Shown one piece after another: positions 1 to 7,805 of a stretch of DNA of 64,000 nucleotides. The translations under genes and the position numbers were made by a program. The stretch is from NCBI GenBank assembly GCA_003599505.1, contig QZKO01000028.1:1-64000 (forward strand). Direction: 5' to 3'. The notes under the pieces are model-generated. The model saw only the letters and a list, made by a program, of their open reading frames with translations, searched no databases and was not told where the DNA came from. This stretch comes from Nitrospiraceae bacterium (lineage in GTDB: Bacteria > Nitrospirota > Thermodesulfovibrionia > UBA6902). The number at the start of each line of letters is the position of its first letter. Position 1 is the first letter of the stretch.

Positions 1-139
1 CCCTTGCCCCTTGCCCCTTGCCCCCGGCCCCTGGATAGGGACTCTCATTGGCGTCAAGCTTAACTTTGCAGGGGATTTCTTCCGCATGATACGCGTGAAG
101 GGAGCGGATGCTGGGTTTTACAAGTTCCCGGATATTCAT
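1..139 (-). CDS. hisC: Histidinol-phosphate aminotransferase, N-terminal part (runs off left edge)
   Basis: Only the first 46 codons are in the window. From the ATG at 139 the translation opens MNIRELVKPSIRSL and reaches KLDANESPY, the motif that opens PLP-dependent histidinol-phosphate aminotransferases (histidine biosynthesis, cytoplasmic). It lies 57 bp downstream of glmM on the same strand, so it may end the cdaA-ybbR-glmM operon. Immediately after NESPY the frame runs through a GGGGCAA heptamer array (positions 4-31) that encodes Gly/Lys/Gln/Arg-rich residues not expected in HisC, and the frame is still open at the edge. The gene could instead be a related class-I/II aminotransferase or a frame broken just outside the window. 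Confidence 0.72.
   Translation of the reverse strand, partial: MNIRELVKPSIRSLHAYHAEEIPCKVKLDANESPYPGAGGKGQGAR
4..31. repeat. Heptamer array (TTGCCCC unit) inside hisC
   Basis: Three exact TTGCCCC copies (4-24) are followed by a CGGCCCC variant. On the hisC strand the unit is GGGGCAA. Because 7 is not a multiple of 3, the array cycles through all reading phases and codes for repeating G-A-R-G-K-G-Q. Confidence 0.85.
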
Positions 140-196
140 CCGGAAATTATAACACAAGTATTTACAGAATAAAGCAGGGTTTCCGACCGCCCCTGC

Positions 197-1561
197 CTAC
201 GACATATTCGACCTGATAACTTCGGCAATCTCCTCCGCTACCGTCGTAATGCCGTCCATATTGTCCCCCTCGACCATTACCCTGATCTTCGGCTCCGTCC
301 CCGAGGGCCTGACAAGAATCCTGCCTCCGGCAAGCTTTTTTTCAGCCTTTCTTATCGCCGCTGTGACCGTGGGGAAATCCTCTATGTTTTTCGGTTTCCT
401 GACAGGGACGTTTACCAGCACCTGGGGGTATATAGGTATGCGGGACGCGAGCTCTGATAGTCTTTTTCCCCTTCTGCACATCACGGACAAAATCTGGAGC
501 GCTGTTACCGGACCGTCGCCTGTTGTGTTGTGGTCAAGGAACACAATATGCCCGGACTGCTCACCCCCGAGGTTGCACCCTCTCTGCACCATCTCTTCAA
601 CCACGTATCTGTCGCCTACTTTTGTCCTGACAATTTTTATCCCTGATTTCTTTAAAAATATCTCAAAACCGATATTGCTCATGACCGTGGCAACAACCGT
701 GTTGGCCTTTAACTTCCCTTCGCTTTTCATGTCCAGGGCGCATATCCCTATTATACTGTCGCCGTCCACAAGCTCCCCCTTTTCATCGCAAAGTACAGTC
801 CTGTCCGCGTCGCCGTCATGAGCGATCCCGATATCCGCCTTATGCTCCAGCACGGCCTTCTGCATGCCCGCCGGGTGCGTCGCCCCGCATTTTTCATTGA
901 TGTTTATCCCGTCGGGTTTGTCGTTGATGGATATTACCCGGGCCCCAAGCTCGCCCAATACGGTAGGAGTGATTTTATACGCGGAGCCGTTGCTGCAGTC
1001 CACGACGACTTTCAGCCCGTCGAGCGTCATGCCTCTGGGGAAGGTGGCTTTGACGAATTCAATATATCTCCCGGTGGCGTCGTCTATCCTTTTGGCCCTC
1101 CCTATTTCCGCCCCTCCGGGCCTGATTTCTTTAAGCGCTTCCGAGAACATCGCCTTCTCTATTTCCTCTTCTGTCCTGTCGGGCAGCTTAAAACCGTCGG
1201 AAGAAAAAAACTTGATGCCGTTGTCGTCATACGGGTTGTGCGACGCGGAAATGACGATCCCGGCGTCGACCCTCAGGCTTCGCGTGACAAACGCGATTCC
1301 CGGAGTAGGCATAGGCCCGATAAGCACGACGTTCATTCCCATGGAACAGACCCCGGAAGTAAGCGCGCTTTCGAGCATGTACCCCGACAGGCGCGTGTCT
1401 TTGCCGATAAGTATCTTGTTCAGGCCGTGCTTTTTTTTGAGCACATAAGCGGCGGCCCTCCCCACCTCCAGCGCGATCTCCCCTGTCATCGGGGGCTGGT
1501 TCGCCTTGCCCCTTATCCCGTCCGTCCCGAATAATTTCATTCGCTTTTTGCTGTCTGCCAT
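197..1561 (-). CDS. glmM: Phosphoglucosamine mutase
   Basis: Converts glucosamine-6-phosphate to glucosamine-1-phosphate for UDP-GlcNAc, the peptidoglycan and LPS precursor. The 454-residue protein has the family length and its motifs in order: FGTDGIRG (about residues 11-18), the phosphoserine loop SASHNP (105-110, catalytic Ser107), the metal-binding DGDADR near residue 250, and the phosphate-binding RPSGTEP near the C-terminus. It follows ybbR by 9 bp in the cdaA-ybbR-glmM order found in many bacteria, where c-di-AMP synthesis is tied to cell-wall precursor supply. A second Met at residue 8 (MKLFGTDG) is an alternative start and resembles the usual GlmM N-terminus. Confidence 0.96.
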   Translation of the reverse strand: MADSKKRMKLFGTDGIRGKANQPPMTGEIALEVGRAAAYVLKKKHGLNKILIGKDTRLSGYMLESALTSGVCSMGMNVVLIGPMPTPGIAFVTRSLRVDAGIVISASHNPYDDNGIKFFSSDGFKLPDRTEEEIEKAMFSEALKEIRPGGAEIGRAKRIDDATGRYIEFVKATFPRGMTLDGLKVVVDCSNGSAYKITPTVLGELGARVISINDKPDGININEKCGATHPAGMQKAVLEHKADIGIAHDGDADRTVLCDEKGELVDGDSIIGICALDMKSEGKLKANTVVATVMSNIGFEIFLKKSGIKIVRTKVGDRYVVEEMVQRGCNLGGEQSGHIVFLDHNTTGDGPVTALQILSVMCRRGKRLSELASRIPIYPQVLVNVPVRKPKNIEDFPTVTAAIRKAEKKLAGGRILVRPSGTEPKIRVMVEGDNMDGITTVAEEIAEVIRSNMS

Positions 1562-1570
1562 GTAGCGCTC

Positions 1571-2215
1571 CTATTTTATCTGTTTGACCAGTATGGTCAC
1601 ATCAACTTTCTGGACATCCGCTCTCAACCCTGAATTCGGCAGATTGAGTTTTGCTTTATACTGCAGGTCCCTGTTAAGCCCGCTTATGTCTATCGGCTCT
1701 GTTTTTATATTATGAACTTTGGAAACAATGCTGCGCGGCCCTTCCAGAACAAGCGTCTCAGGGTCTACCCTGATTTCCAGAATTACATAGCCGCGTTCCG
1801 GAAGGCCCTCAATGGCGGGCTGGACCGACACGGTCCTTTTAAACTGCTTCTCGAGCGTCAAACTGATCGTCTGCGGATCGATGTTGGTCGCTTCGAGTGT
1901 GCTGGGCAGCCTGATATTTTCGGCGGTAAGGGAGTAAAAATTTCTTCCGGTCTTCGCGTCCCGCAAATCCACTACAGCGCTTATTTCATCACGTTTCAGG
2001 TTTTTCAGGATCCGCTCCTGTCCTTCAACATTAATGCTCAGCGTCTTCGGAAAGTCCGTCACTTCAAGCCCCTGCGGCACGTTCACATACATTACGGGAA
2101 TCTCGACAACGGTCCCCGACCTTCCACTAAGTATCACAAAAAACCAGAGGGTCACCGCCAGGACAAGCGAAGCAAGTTTAAGCCCGATATTTCTTGAAAG
2201 AAAATCTTTTTTCAT
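1571..2215 (-). CDS. ybbR: YbbR-domain protein (CdaR-like), membrane-anchored
   Basis: 214 residues: one N-terminal membrane segment (about 10-28, LKLASLVLAVTLWFFVIL) followed by two or three YbbR-type beta-rich domains with the recurring pattern of hydrophobic strand, 'V.G....L', then I-D-L. In Firmicutes CdaR binds the diadenylate cyclase CdaA and tunes it; the same role here is inferred from its position between cdaA (4-bp overlap at 2212-2215) and glmM. The number of YbbR repeats is lower than in Bacillus CdaR. Confidence 0.88.
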   Translation of the reverse strand: MKKDFLSRNIGLKLASLVLAVTLWFFVILSGRSGTVVEIPVMYVNVPQGLEVTDFPKTLSINVEGQERILKNLKRDEISAVVDLRDAKTGRNFYSLTAENIRLPSTLEATNIDPQTISLTLEKQFKRTVSVQPAIEGLPERGYVILEIRVDPETLVLEGPRSIVSKVHNIKTEPIDISGLNRDLQYKAKLNLPNSGLRADVQKVDVTILVKQIK

Positions 2216-2991
2216 TTTCCCGGTCCCTGCGTTTTTACGAAATTTTCATTGAGAAAATCTCTAAGGGCTGTTATGTCCACATTCTTCCTCAGTTTGCCGC
2301 CTGAAGCTGCCGTGATGCCGCCTGTTTCTTCCGAGACTATTATTACCACCGCGTCGGTCTCTTCCGTAAGGCCTATCCCGGCGCGGTGTCTTGTGCCAAA
2401 GGCCTTTGATATCTCGGCGCTCAATGTAAGCGGCAGGAAACAGCCGGCGGCCACCACGCGGTTCCCCCTGATAATGATGGCGCCGTCGTGAATCGGCGAC
2501 GTAGGGTTAAAGATGCTTAAAAGAAGCTCTCTTGAGACCCTGGCGTCAAGCTGGGTCCCCATCTCGATAAAATCCTTAAGGTCTGTTTCTTTTTCAATTA
2601 CGATCAGCGCGCCGATCTTCCTGTTCGCAAGGGCCACCGAGGCCTTGACAATCTCCTCCAGAGACCTCAGCTCTTCAGCAGTTGTGAGCGAGGGGAAGAA
2701 ACGCGCTTCTCCCATCCGGGCCAGGGTCTTCCGTATCTCCGGCTGAAACAGTATGATGACCGCAAGGACTATCTGCGCCCACAGGGTCTGGATGATCCAG
2801 TCTAATGTATAAAGCCCGGAATATCTTGAAAGAACAAACGCGAGGAACAGAAAGACCAGCCCTGTCAGCATCCTGGCGGCCTTTGTCCCTTTAATAATCA
2901 GGAGCACCCTGTAAAGAATGACCGACACAAGGAAAATATCAAGGATGTCCTGCCATCTTATGAGACCGAATATTTTTGATATTAAATTCAT
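2212..2991 (-). CDS. cdaA: Diadenylate cyclase, CdaA type
   Basis: Makes cyclic di-AMP from two ATP at the inner membrane. The 259 residues start with three hydrophobic segments (about 14-30, 38-55, 63-83) and continue into a DAC domain containing the catalytic signature pair HDGAIII (near residue 170) and GTRHRAGIGL (near 197-206). The start codon lies in a region without a strong Shine-Dalgarno. It is first in the cdaA-ybbR-glmM group. No c-di-AMP phosphodiesterase or receptor is present in the window. Confidence 0.95.
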   Translation of the reverse strand: MNLISKIFGLIRWQDILDIFLVSVILYRVLLIIKGTKAARMLTGLVFLFLAFVLSRYSGLYTLDWIIQTLWAQIVLAVIILFQPEIRKTLARMGEARFFPSLTTAEELRSLEEIVKASVALANRKIGALIVIEKETDLKDFIEMGTQLDARVSRELLLSIFNPTSPIHDGAIIIRGNRVVAAGCFLPLTLSAEISKAFGTRHRAGIGLTEETDAVVIIVSEETGGITAASGGKLRKNVDITALRDFLNENFVKTQGPGK

Positions 2992-3062
2992 ATAATATTG
3001 ACCCTTGCCCGAAGCGTGTTATTATATTAACAATTTTGCCGCAGGATTGCATCGCATATAAA

Positions 3063-3869
3063 CTACATCATATATGAACTGCCGTATCCAAAATAAAAAT
3101 ATGCCGGGACATCGACTTCATCTGCTTCCACATCATCGGGCAACGGCCATAAAGTTATGCCTTTCAACATCTTCATAATAAAACCGTCAATCTCTTTATA
3201 ACCTGATGTCCTATCCAGTTCTACCTTGCCTATTGTGCCGTCTTTTTTTATAGAAAATGTTATATAAAGATCACCGGAAGATAAGCCATGCCTCGAAACT
3301 ATTTTGAGAAATTCTTCCTGCCGGTCCCATATATATTCAATTTTATCTTTCATCATCTTGCGATAGCTTCTGTTCTTTAATTCCGGCATATCAAAAGTAA
3401 ATTTTCTGTCCGGAAGGTGTTCTTTCAGGGCGAATTTTTCTATGGTCTTTTTATCAAAAAGCGCTGACGGCGGTACAACCGGGAGGGTTTCGGGCTTTTT
3501 CTCATCAGGCGGCTTTATTACGCTATCTTCTGCTATAGAGACTCTCTGTTCATTTCTTGCGGCACTCCCTGGACCGCTTTTCGCATTATCACTCTTGGGG
3601 GACGTCTCTTCCCCTTCGCCGTAAAAGGTATCCGGCGCCGGTTTTTCATCAACCGGCTTCGGCCTGGGTTTCTGCACAAACGGCGCATGCTTTGTTACCG
3701 GAGGTGGAAGAATTTTGGGAGCGGCAGTTTTCTCACTTTCCAGCGGACCGACGATATCAACGTCAAAGACCCCGGATATACGGTCACTCTTAAATGTCGT
3801 TAACCCCAGCAAAACGACAAATAATAAATGAGACAACAGAGACGCTGCTATGTAACGGTTGAAAATCAA
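3063..3869 (-). CDS. TonB-family energy-transducer protein
   Basis: 268 residues with the architecture of TonB/TolA: one N-terminal signal anchor (about 7-24, IAASLLSHLLFVVLLGLT), a Pro/Lys-rich periplasmic linker (about 45-150) and a C-terminal TonB-like domain ending in 'GTIGKVELDRTSGYKEIDGF' and a Trp-Pro-Leu-Pro strand. It probably spans the periplasm and couples an ExbB/ExbD motor to an outer-membrane partner. The only ExbB/ExbD-like genes in the window are the tol ones at 22.9 kb, which have their own TolA-like protein, so its partner is unknown. It sits between cdaA and a JAMM protease without overlap. Confidence 0.75.
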   Translation of the reverse strand: MIFNRYIAASLLSHLLFVVLLGLTTFKSDRISGVFDVDIVGPLESEKTAAPKILPPPVTKHAPFVQKPRPKPVDEKPAPDTFYGEGEETSPKSDNAKSGPGSAARNEQRVSIAEDSVIKPPDEKKPETLPVVPPSALFDKKTIEKFALKEHLPDRKFTFDMPELKNRSYRKMMKDKIEYIWDRQEEFLKIVSRHGLSSGDLYITFSIKKDGTIGKVELDRTSGYKEIDGFIMKMLKGITLWPLPDDVEADEVDVPAYFYFGYGSSYMM

Positions 3870-3880
3870 TTTAGTATATT

Positions 3881-4417
3881 TTATCCTACTTTTAATCCGG
3901 GAGGGAACGGGCAGTAAATAACGGAGCGCAGAGGCAGGCTGTCGACGTCAGGGAAGAAATAAGCAGATATCTTGAAGAAAAAGTTTCCCATGCTTCCGGA
4001 TATGCTGCCGTCCCTGGTTTCTTTCCACGGCTTGGACGCCTTTAATTCATTGATCGCGATTATGATATAGAGATTGTCTTTTTCCATCCCTTTAATGTCT
4101 TCCGGGCTCGGAATCGGGATCCCCTTGGCATTGCCGTAGGGGGTGTGGGAGTGGAAATCACCCACTATCTGAAGCTTGACGAATTCGGAAAGTATCGGCT
4201 CTATCTTCTTTTTGTCACGGTGGTGAAGTATGACCCCGCGCCGCTTCCGCCTGGCGGACTGGAGGCTGAAGGCATATTCGATGATAAACCTGTCATGCAG
4301 GCGATAGCCCAGCAGATAGCCCAGAGACTCTCTTTTAAAAACCTCGGCGCTGCTTAAAAGAAGGCCCATAAAGGCATTCTCGGAGAGATATACCTTCATG
4401 GGTTTTATTCTCTTCAT
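3881..4417 (-). CDS. JAB/MPN (JAMM) metalloprotease-like protein
   Basis: The chosen start (ATG at 4417) overlaps the usp stop codon by one base (TAATG), a typical translational-coupling junction. An upstream in-frame start at 4462 would overlap usp by 46 bp and is less likely. The 178-residue protein has a JAMM zinc site: an upstream Glu in RESLGYLLGY, then FHSHTPYG (His-Ser-His) and IPSPEDI (Ser-x-x-Asp). JAMM proteins cleave isopeptide or peptide bonds next to ubiquitin-like folds, or trim sulfur-carrier proteins. No ubiquitin-like or E1-like gene is nearby. A second JAMM/Usp pair lies at 49.7-51.1 kb. Confidence 0.78.
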   Translation of the reverse strand: MKRIKPMKVYLSENAFMGLLLSSAEVFKRESLGYLLGYRLHDRFIIEYAFSLQSARRKRRGVILHHRDKKKIEPILSEFVKLQIVGDFHSHTPYGNAKGIPIPSPEDIKGMEKDNLYIIIAINELKASKPWKETRDGSISGSMGNFFFKISAYFFPDVDSLPLRSVIYCPFPPGLKVG

Positions 4418-4872
4418 TATGGTTTTCTGTGTTCCGGGACCCGTACCGTCATCACGGCGCATGGAGCTCTCCTGACGACCCTCTCCGCGGTGCTGCCGAA
4501 AATAAACCTGTCGAGGCCTGACCTTCCATATGTGCCTATTACTATTATATCTATTTTGTTGTCCCCGGCGAATTTTATTATTTCTTCATAGGGGACGCCC
4601 TTCAACACCACCTTTTCAATATCCTGAAAGCCCCTTATCTCTTCGGTACAGCATTTGTCCATTTCGTTGACCGCCCATTGATTCAACTCCTTATAAAGCT
4701 CGTCATGAGATATATGCGGAACATGTATCCCCATCGCCTTTGTAAGATCATAGATGACGTGGACCATATAAAGCTTCGCGTTATAATGCCTCGCGAGATC
4801 AACGGCATGAGGCAGCGCCTGCAAGGCCCCTTCTGAGAAATCCGTCGGAAAAAGAATGCGTTCAACTTTCAT
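4417..4872 (-). CDS. Universal stress protein, single UspA domain
   Basis: 151 residues forming one UspA fold: N-terminal ILFPTDFSEGA, and the ATP-type signature GTYGRSGLDRFIFGSTAERV (about 117-136) ending in a strand 'CAVMTVR'. Usp proteins bind ATP or other nucleotides in the cytoplasm; the target here is unknown. A good ribosome site (GGGAGG, 7 nt before ATG) supports the start. The gene overlaps the following JAMM gene by one base, so the two are very probably co-translated. Confidence 0.9.
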   Translation of the reverse strand: MKVERILFPTDFSEGALQALPHAVDLARHYNAKLYMVHVIYDLTKAMGIHVPHISHDELYKELNQWAVNEMDKCCTEEIRGFQDIEKVVLKGVPYEEIIKFAGDNKIDIIVIGTYGRSGLDRFIFGSTAERVVRRAPCAVMTVRVPEHRKP

Positions 4873-4908
4873 AAGTTATCCTCCCTTTTTTAGATGAAAA
4901 GGCTTTTA

Positions 4909-5661
4909 TTAAGATGTATTCATTTCATATATAAACCGCAGTCCCTCAAATGTCAGGTGAGGGTTTTCAATGTCGATTATCTTCAGGTGCTGCTTCACCA
5001 GACCGACAAGTCCGCCTGTAGCAATCACTCTTAAATCCCCGCCGGTATCTTTCCTGATCTCCGCGACAATCCTTTCGACTGCCCCGGCATGCCCCAGGAT
5101 AACACCTGTTAGTATATTGTTTTTTGTCTCTTTACTCAAGGGTTTTACGGGGTTTCTCAACGCGACCCTCGGCAGTTTCGACGTGCCTCCTGCAAGGGCC
5201 CCGGCGCACAAATCAAGCCCGGGCATGATAGCGCCGCCTTTGTATTTCCCGTCTCCGGCAATCACACTGAAAACGGTTGCCGTTCCAAAAGATACTACAA
5301 TTAAATCTCCCTTATAAAGTTTCCTCGCGGCAACTGCCTGGGCTATCCTGTCCGCGCCCATGCCGGCGGGAAATTTGAGGCCGGTCCTGGCCCTGAACGT
5401 CACGTTCATCGTTTCAATGCCGAAGCTCTTTCTCACCGCGCTTGCAAGCATAGGGGCAACCTCAGGCACAACAGAACACATGGCGGCGCCCTCCGGCTTT
5501 TTTCCCCGGTGATGCTTCACAAAGCTCTCCAATATATAAGAATATTCAATCATGCCTCTCGTGTTTATGACAGTCGCGAGTCGAAGAATATCTTTAACAA
5601 CGCCATGTTCATAAATGCCGATTTTCGTACTTGTATTGCCTATGTCGATGAGTAAAAGCAT
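4909..5661 (-). CDS. coaX: Type III pantothenate kinase
   Basis: First step of coenzyme A synthesis from pantothenate. The 250-residue protein has the ASKHA-fold signatures of CoaX: N-terminal LLIDIGNTSTKIG (phosphate 1 loop), GADRIAQAVAA near residue 103, and FGTATVFSVI near 128 (phosphate 2). Length fits the family (about 250-260). It is next to birA on the same strand, a pairing seen in many genomes. Confidence 0.96.
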   Translation of the reverse strand: MLLLIDIGNTSTKIGIYEHGVVKDILRLATVINTRGMIEYSYILESFVKHHRGKKPEGAAMCSVVPEVAPMLASAVRKSFGIETMNVTFRARTGLKFPAGMGADRIAQAVAARKLYKGDLIVVSFGTATVFSVIAGDGKYKGGAIMPGLDLCAGALAGGTSKLPRVALRNPVKPLSKETKNNILTGVILGHAGAVERIVAEIRKDTGGDLRVIATGGLVGLVKQHLKIIDIENPHLTFEGLRFIYEMNTS

Positions 5662-5692
5662 GCTTACCTCGACCCCCCGGCCCCTCGGACCC

Positions 5693-6496
5693 TTAACCCG
5701 TCTTTATCTTCAATACCGTCACTTCCCCGGCGTTCAGTATTTCGGTCCCGCCGTCCGGCATCCTGACAATCAGCTCTCCGCGGTCATTAATGTTTTCCGC
5801 GGTTCCGGATATGACTCTGTCCCGGTCTTTAGCGATAATTTCATGCCCTAACGTGCAGTTTAAATGAATCCATTCATTAATTAAAGCCCTTTTATTGCCC
5901 TGTAAGAGAATTTTATAAGCCCTTTCCATTTCCGCGAGTATCGCCCCTAAAAGGCCTGTCCTGTCAACAGGCCTTCTATTTTCCGCCTTTAAGGAGGTGG
6001 ATAATGACGTAATCTCTTCAGGCAATTCGTTCATAGACATGTTAACGTTTAATCCGACACCGACAGACAAAAGGCTGATACGGTCCTTATCAGCCTTCAT
6101 TTCAAGCAGGATGCCCCCTGCTTTTTTACTGTTAAAATAAATGTCGTTAGGCCATTTTATCTCAGCCTTTAAACCGGTATGCCTCCTGACAGACGCAGCA
6201 ACCGCTACGGCTGCCGTTAAGGTAAGAAACGGCGCCTCTGCCGGAGAAAAAGGCGGCTTGAGCAGGACCGTAAAATACAGATTAACTCCAGGTGGAGATA
6301 TCCAGGCCCTCCCCAGCCTTCCCCTGCCCCGTGTCTGGGCGTCGGCGATAATCACAATACCTTCCGGGTCTTCCCTTTTCCGGCCGACCTCAGCCGCAAC
6401 GTCATTTGTCGATGTCGCTGATTCAAGAAATATGATCTCTTTCCCGATGATTTCGCCTTTAAACAGGTTATTGATTTTTTCTTTCGTGAACATCAC
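5693..6496 (-). CDS. birA: Biotin--[acetyl-CoA-carboxylase] ligase, no repressor domain
   Basis: Attaches biotin to the carboxyl-carrier protein. The 267 residues contain the biotinyl-AMP loop GRGRLGRAWISPPG (about 57-70), KWPNDIYF (about 120) and a C-terminal SH3-like beta domain (about 215-262). It lacks the N-terminal winged helix of bifunctional BirA, so it should be an enzyme only. It overlaps nth by 4 bp (6493-6496). Confidence 0.95.
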   Translation of the reverse strand: MMFTKEKINNLFKGEIIGKEIIFLESATSTNDVAAEVGRKREDPEGIVIIADAQTRGRGRLGRAWISPPGVNLYFTVLLKPPFSPAEAPFLTLTAAVAVAASVRRHTGLKAEIKWPNDIYFNSKKAGGILLEMKADKDRISLLSVGVGLNVNMSMNELPEEITSLSTSLKAENRRPVDRTGLLGAILAEMERAYKILLQGNKRALINEWIHLNCTLGHEIIAKDRDRVISGTAENINDRGELIVRMPDGGTEILNAGEVTVLKIKTG

Positions 6497-7122
6497 GCAA
6501 CAGGTTTCTCAGGCCATTCACATTCATTGTAAACAACACATTCGAGGCACCTGGGATTGCGGGCAGTGCATGTTTCCCTGCCGTGGAGGATGAGCGCGAG
6601 GTTAAAAGACGTCAGAATGTTTTCGGGAAGCTGCCTGACAAGCTCTTCCTCCACCCTGTCGGGATTGGCTGAATGGGCGATGCCGAGCCTGTTTGAGACC
6701 CTCAGGACATGCGTGTCGACCGCTATTGTCTGCATGCCGAAGGCGCTGCCGAGTACGACATTCGCGGTCTTTCTTCCAACGCCCGGGAGCGTTATCAGGT
6801 CCCCAAGGACATCGGGCACTTTTCCGTTGAAATCTTTCACTATCTTTTTACAGCAATCGATAATCATTCTCGCCTTGTTTCTGTAAAACCCCGTCGGCCT
6901 TATTTCCAATTCAAATGTCCGGGGATTTGCCCCGGCGTAATCATCTGCTGTCTTATATTTTCTGAAAAGACTGTTTGTGACTTCATTCACCTTCTTGTCC
7001 GTGCACTGCGCGGAGAGAATTGTGGCGACAAGGAGCTCCAGAGGATTGGAAAATTTGAGCGCGATACCGGGATGGGGGTATTTCCTGAATAATTTTTTTG
7101 CGATCTTTTTCGCGTCAGCCAT
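6493..7122 (-). CDS. nth: Endonuclease III (DNA glycosylase/AP lyase)
   Basis: Base-excision repair enzyme for oxidised pyrimidines. The 209-residue protein has the helix-hairpin-helix LPGVGRKTANVVLG with catalytic Lys (about 114-127), the catalytic Asp in VDTHVLRVSNRLG (about 139-151), and a C-terminal [4Fe-4S] loop C-x6-C-x2-C-x5-C in CTARNPRCLECVVYNEC. It lies between birA (overlap) and the hydrolase gene, whose stop abuts its start. Confidence 0.97.
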   Translation of the reverse strand: MADAKKIAKKLFRKYPHPGIALKFSNPLELLVATILSAQCTDKKVNEVTNSLFRKYKTADDYAGANPRTFELEIRPTGFYRNKARMIIDCCKKIVKDFNGKVPDVLGDLITLPGVGRKTANVVLGSAFGMQTIAVDTHVLRVSNRLGIAHSANPDRVEEELVRQLPENILTSFNLALILHGRETCTARNPRCLECVVYNECEWPEKPVA

Positions 7123-7737
7123 TTATTCTTCCTTCAATATCTTTACTTCGATTTTTCCTTTCAACCCGTCCGCAAATTTTATTGCATCTTTTTCAGTGCC
7201 TACGATTGAATTATAATGCATCGGGATTGCTATCTTCGGCTTAATATCGAGAGCGGCCTTGACCGCTTCATCGGCAGTCATGACATAAGTCCCCGAGACC
7301 GGCAAAAGCGCGATATCCGCCCTGAAGGTCTTCATCTCGGGAATGTAATCAGTATCGCCGGCCAGGTAAATCCTCTGATTGTTGACCTTGAAAATGTATC
7401 CGACCCAGTTCCTGTTTCTTGTGTGGAACTGCTTATTCGTATTGTAGGAAGGGACCGCCTCTATCTCTATCCCTTCAACCGTCAGCTTGTCGCCGGGTTT
7501 CACCGTTCTGACATTCCCGGAAAACTTTGCCGCGCAGTCCGGGGGCGCGACTATAACAGTGCCGGTCCCCTGGATCTTTTTGACATCATCAGGAGAGCAG
7601 TGGTCGTAGTGCTCATGAGTGATCAGGATTATGTCGGCGTTGTCTTTCTTCCTGAGTTTAAAAGGGTCTGTAAAAATTATTTTCCCCCCTGTAATTTTGA
7701 ATGTATCATGCCCGAGCCAGTGTATATTCTCTACCAT
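7123..7737 (-). CDS. Metallo-beta-lactamase-fold hydrolase (UPF0173-like)
   Basis: 204 residues with MBL metal ligands: HEHYDH (about 41-46), Asp in GDTDYIPEM (about 127) and a final His in MHYNS (about 174). This matches the compact UPF0173/YtkL-type metal-dependent hydrolases, whose substrates are unknown. It is transcribed towards nth with no gap, and away from the TPR protease gene. A short intergenic stretch upstream (7740-7790) holds C-rich runs resembling other repeats of this window. Confidence 0.85.
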   Translation of the reverse strand: MVENIHWLGHDTFKITGGKIIFTDPFKLRKKDNADIILITHEHYDHCSPDDVKKIQGTGTVIVAPPDCAAKFSGNVRTVKPGDKLTVEGIEIEAVPSYNTNKQFHTRNRNWVGYIFKVNNQRIYLAGDTDYIPEMKTFRADIALLPVSGTYVMTADEAVKAALDIKPKIAIPMHYNSIVGTEKDAIKFADGLKGKIEVKILKEE

Positions 7738-7805
7738 ACTAAGGGCCTCCTTCTCTTCTGCCCCTCCCTTTACCCCTCCTTGCCAAATTGGTTAAATTAT
7801 ATCAT

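Noticed and set aside
818-1534. 238-codon open frame antisense to glmM
   Set aside because: Lies wholly opposite a well-supported gene, with no family signature. High-GC third positions of glmM keep the opposite frame open.
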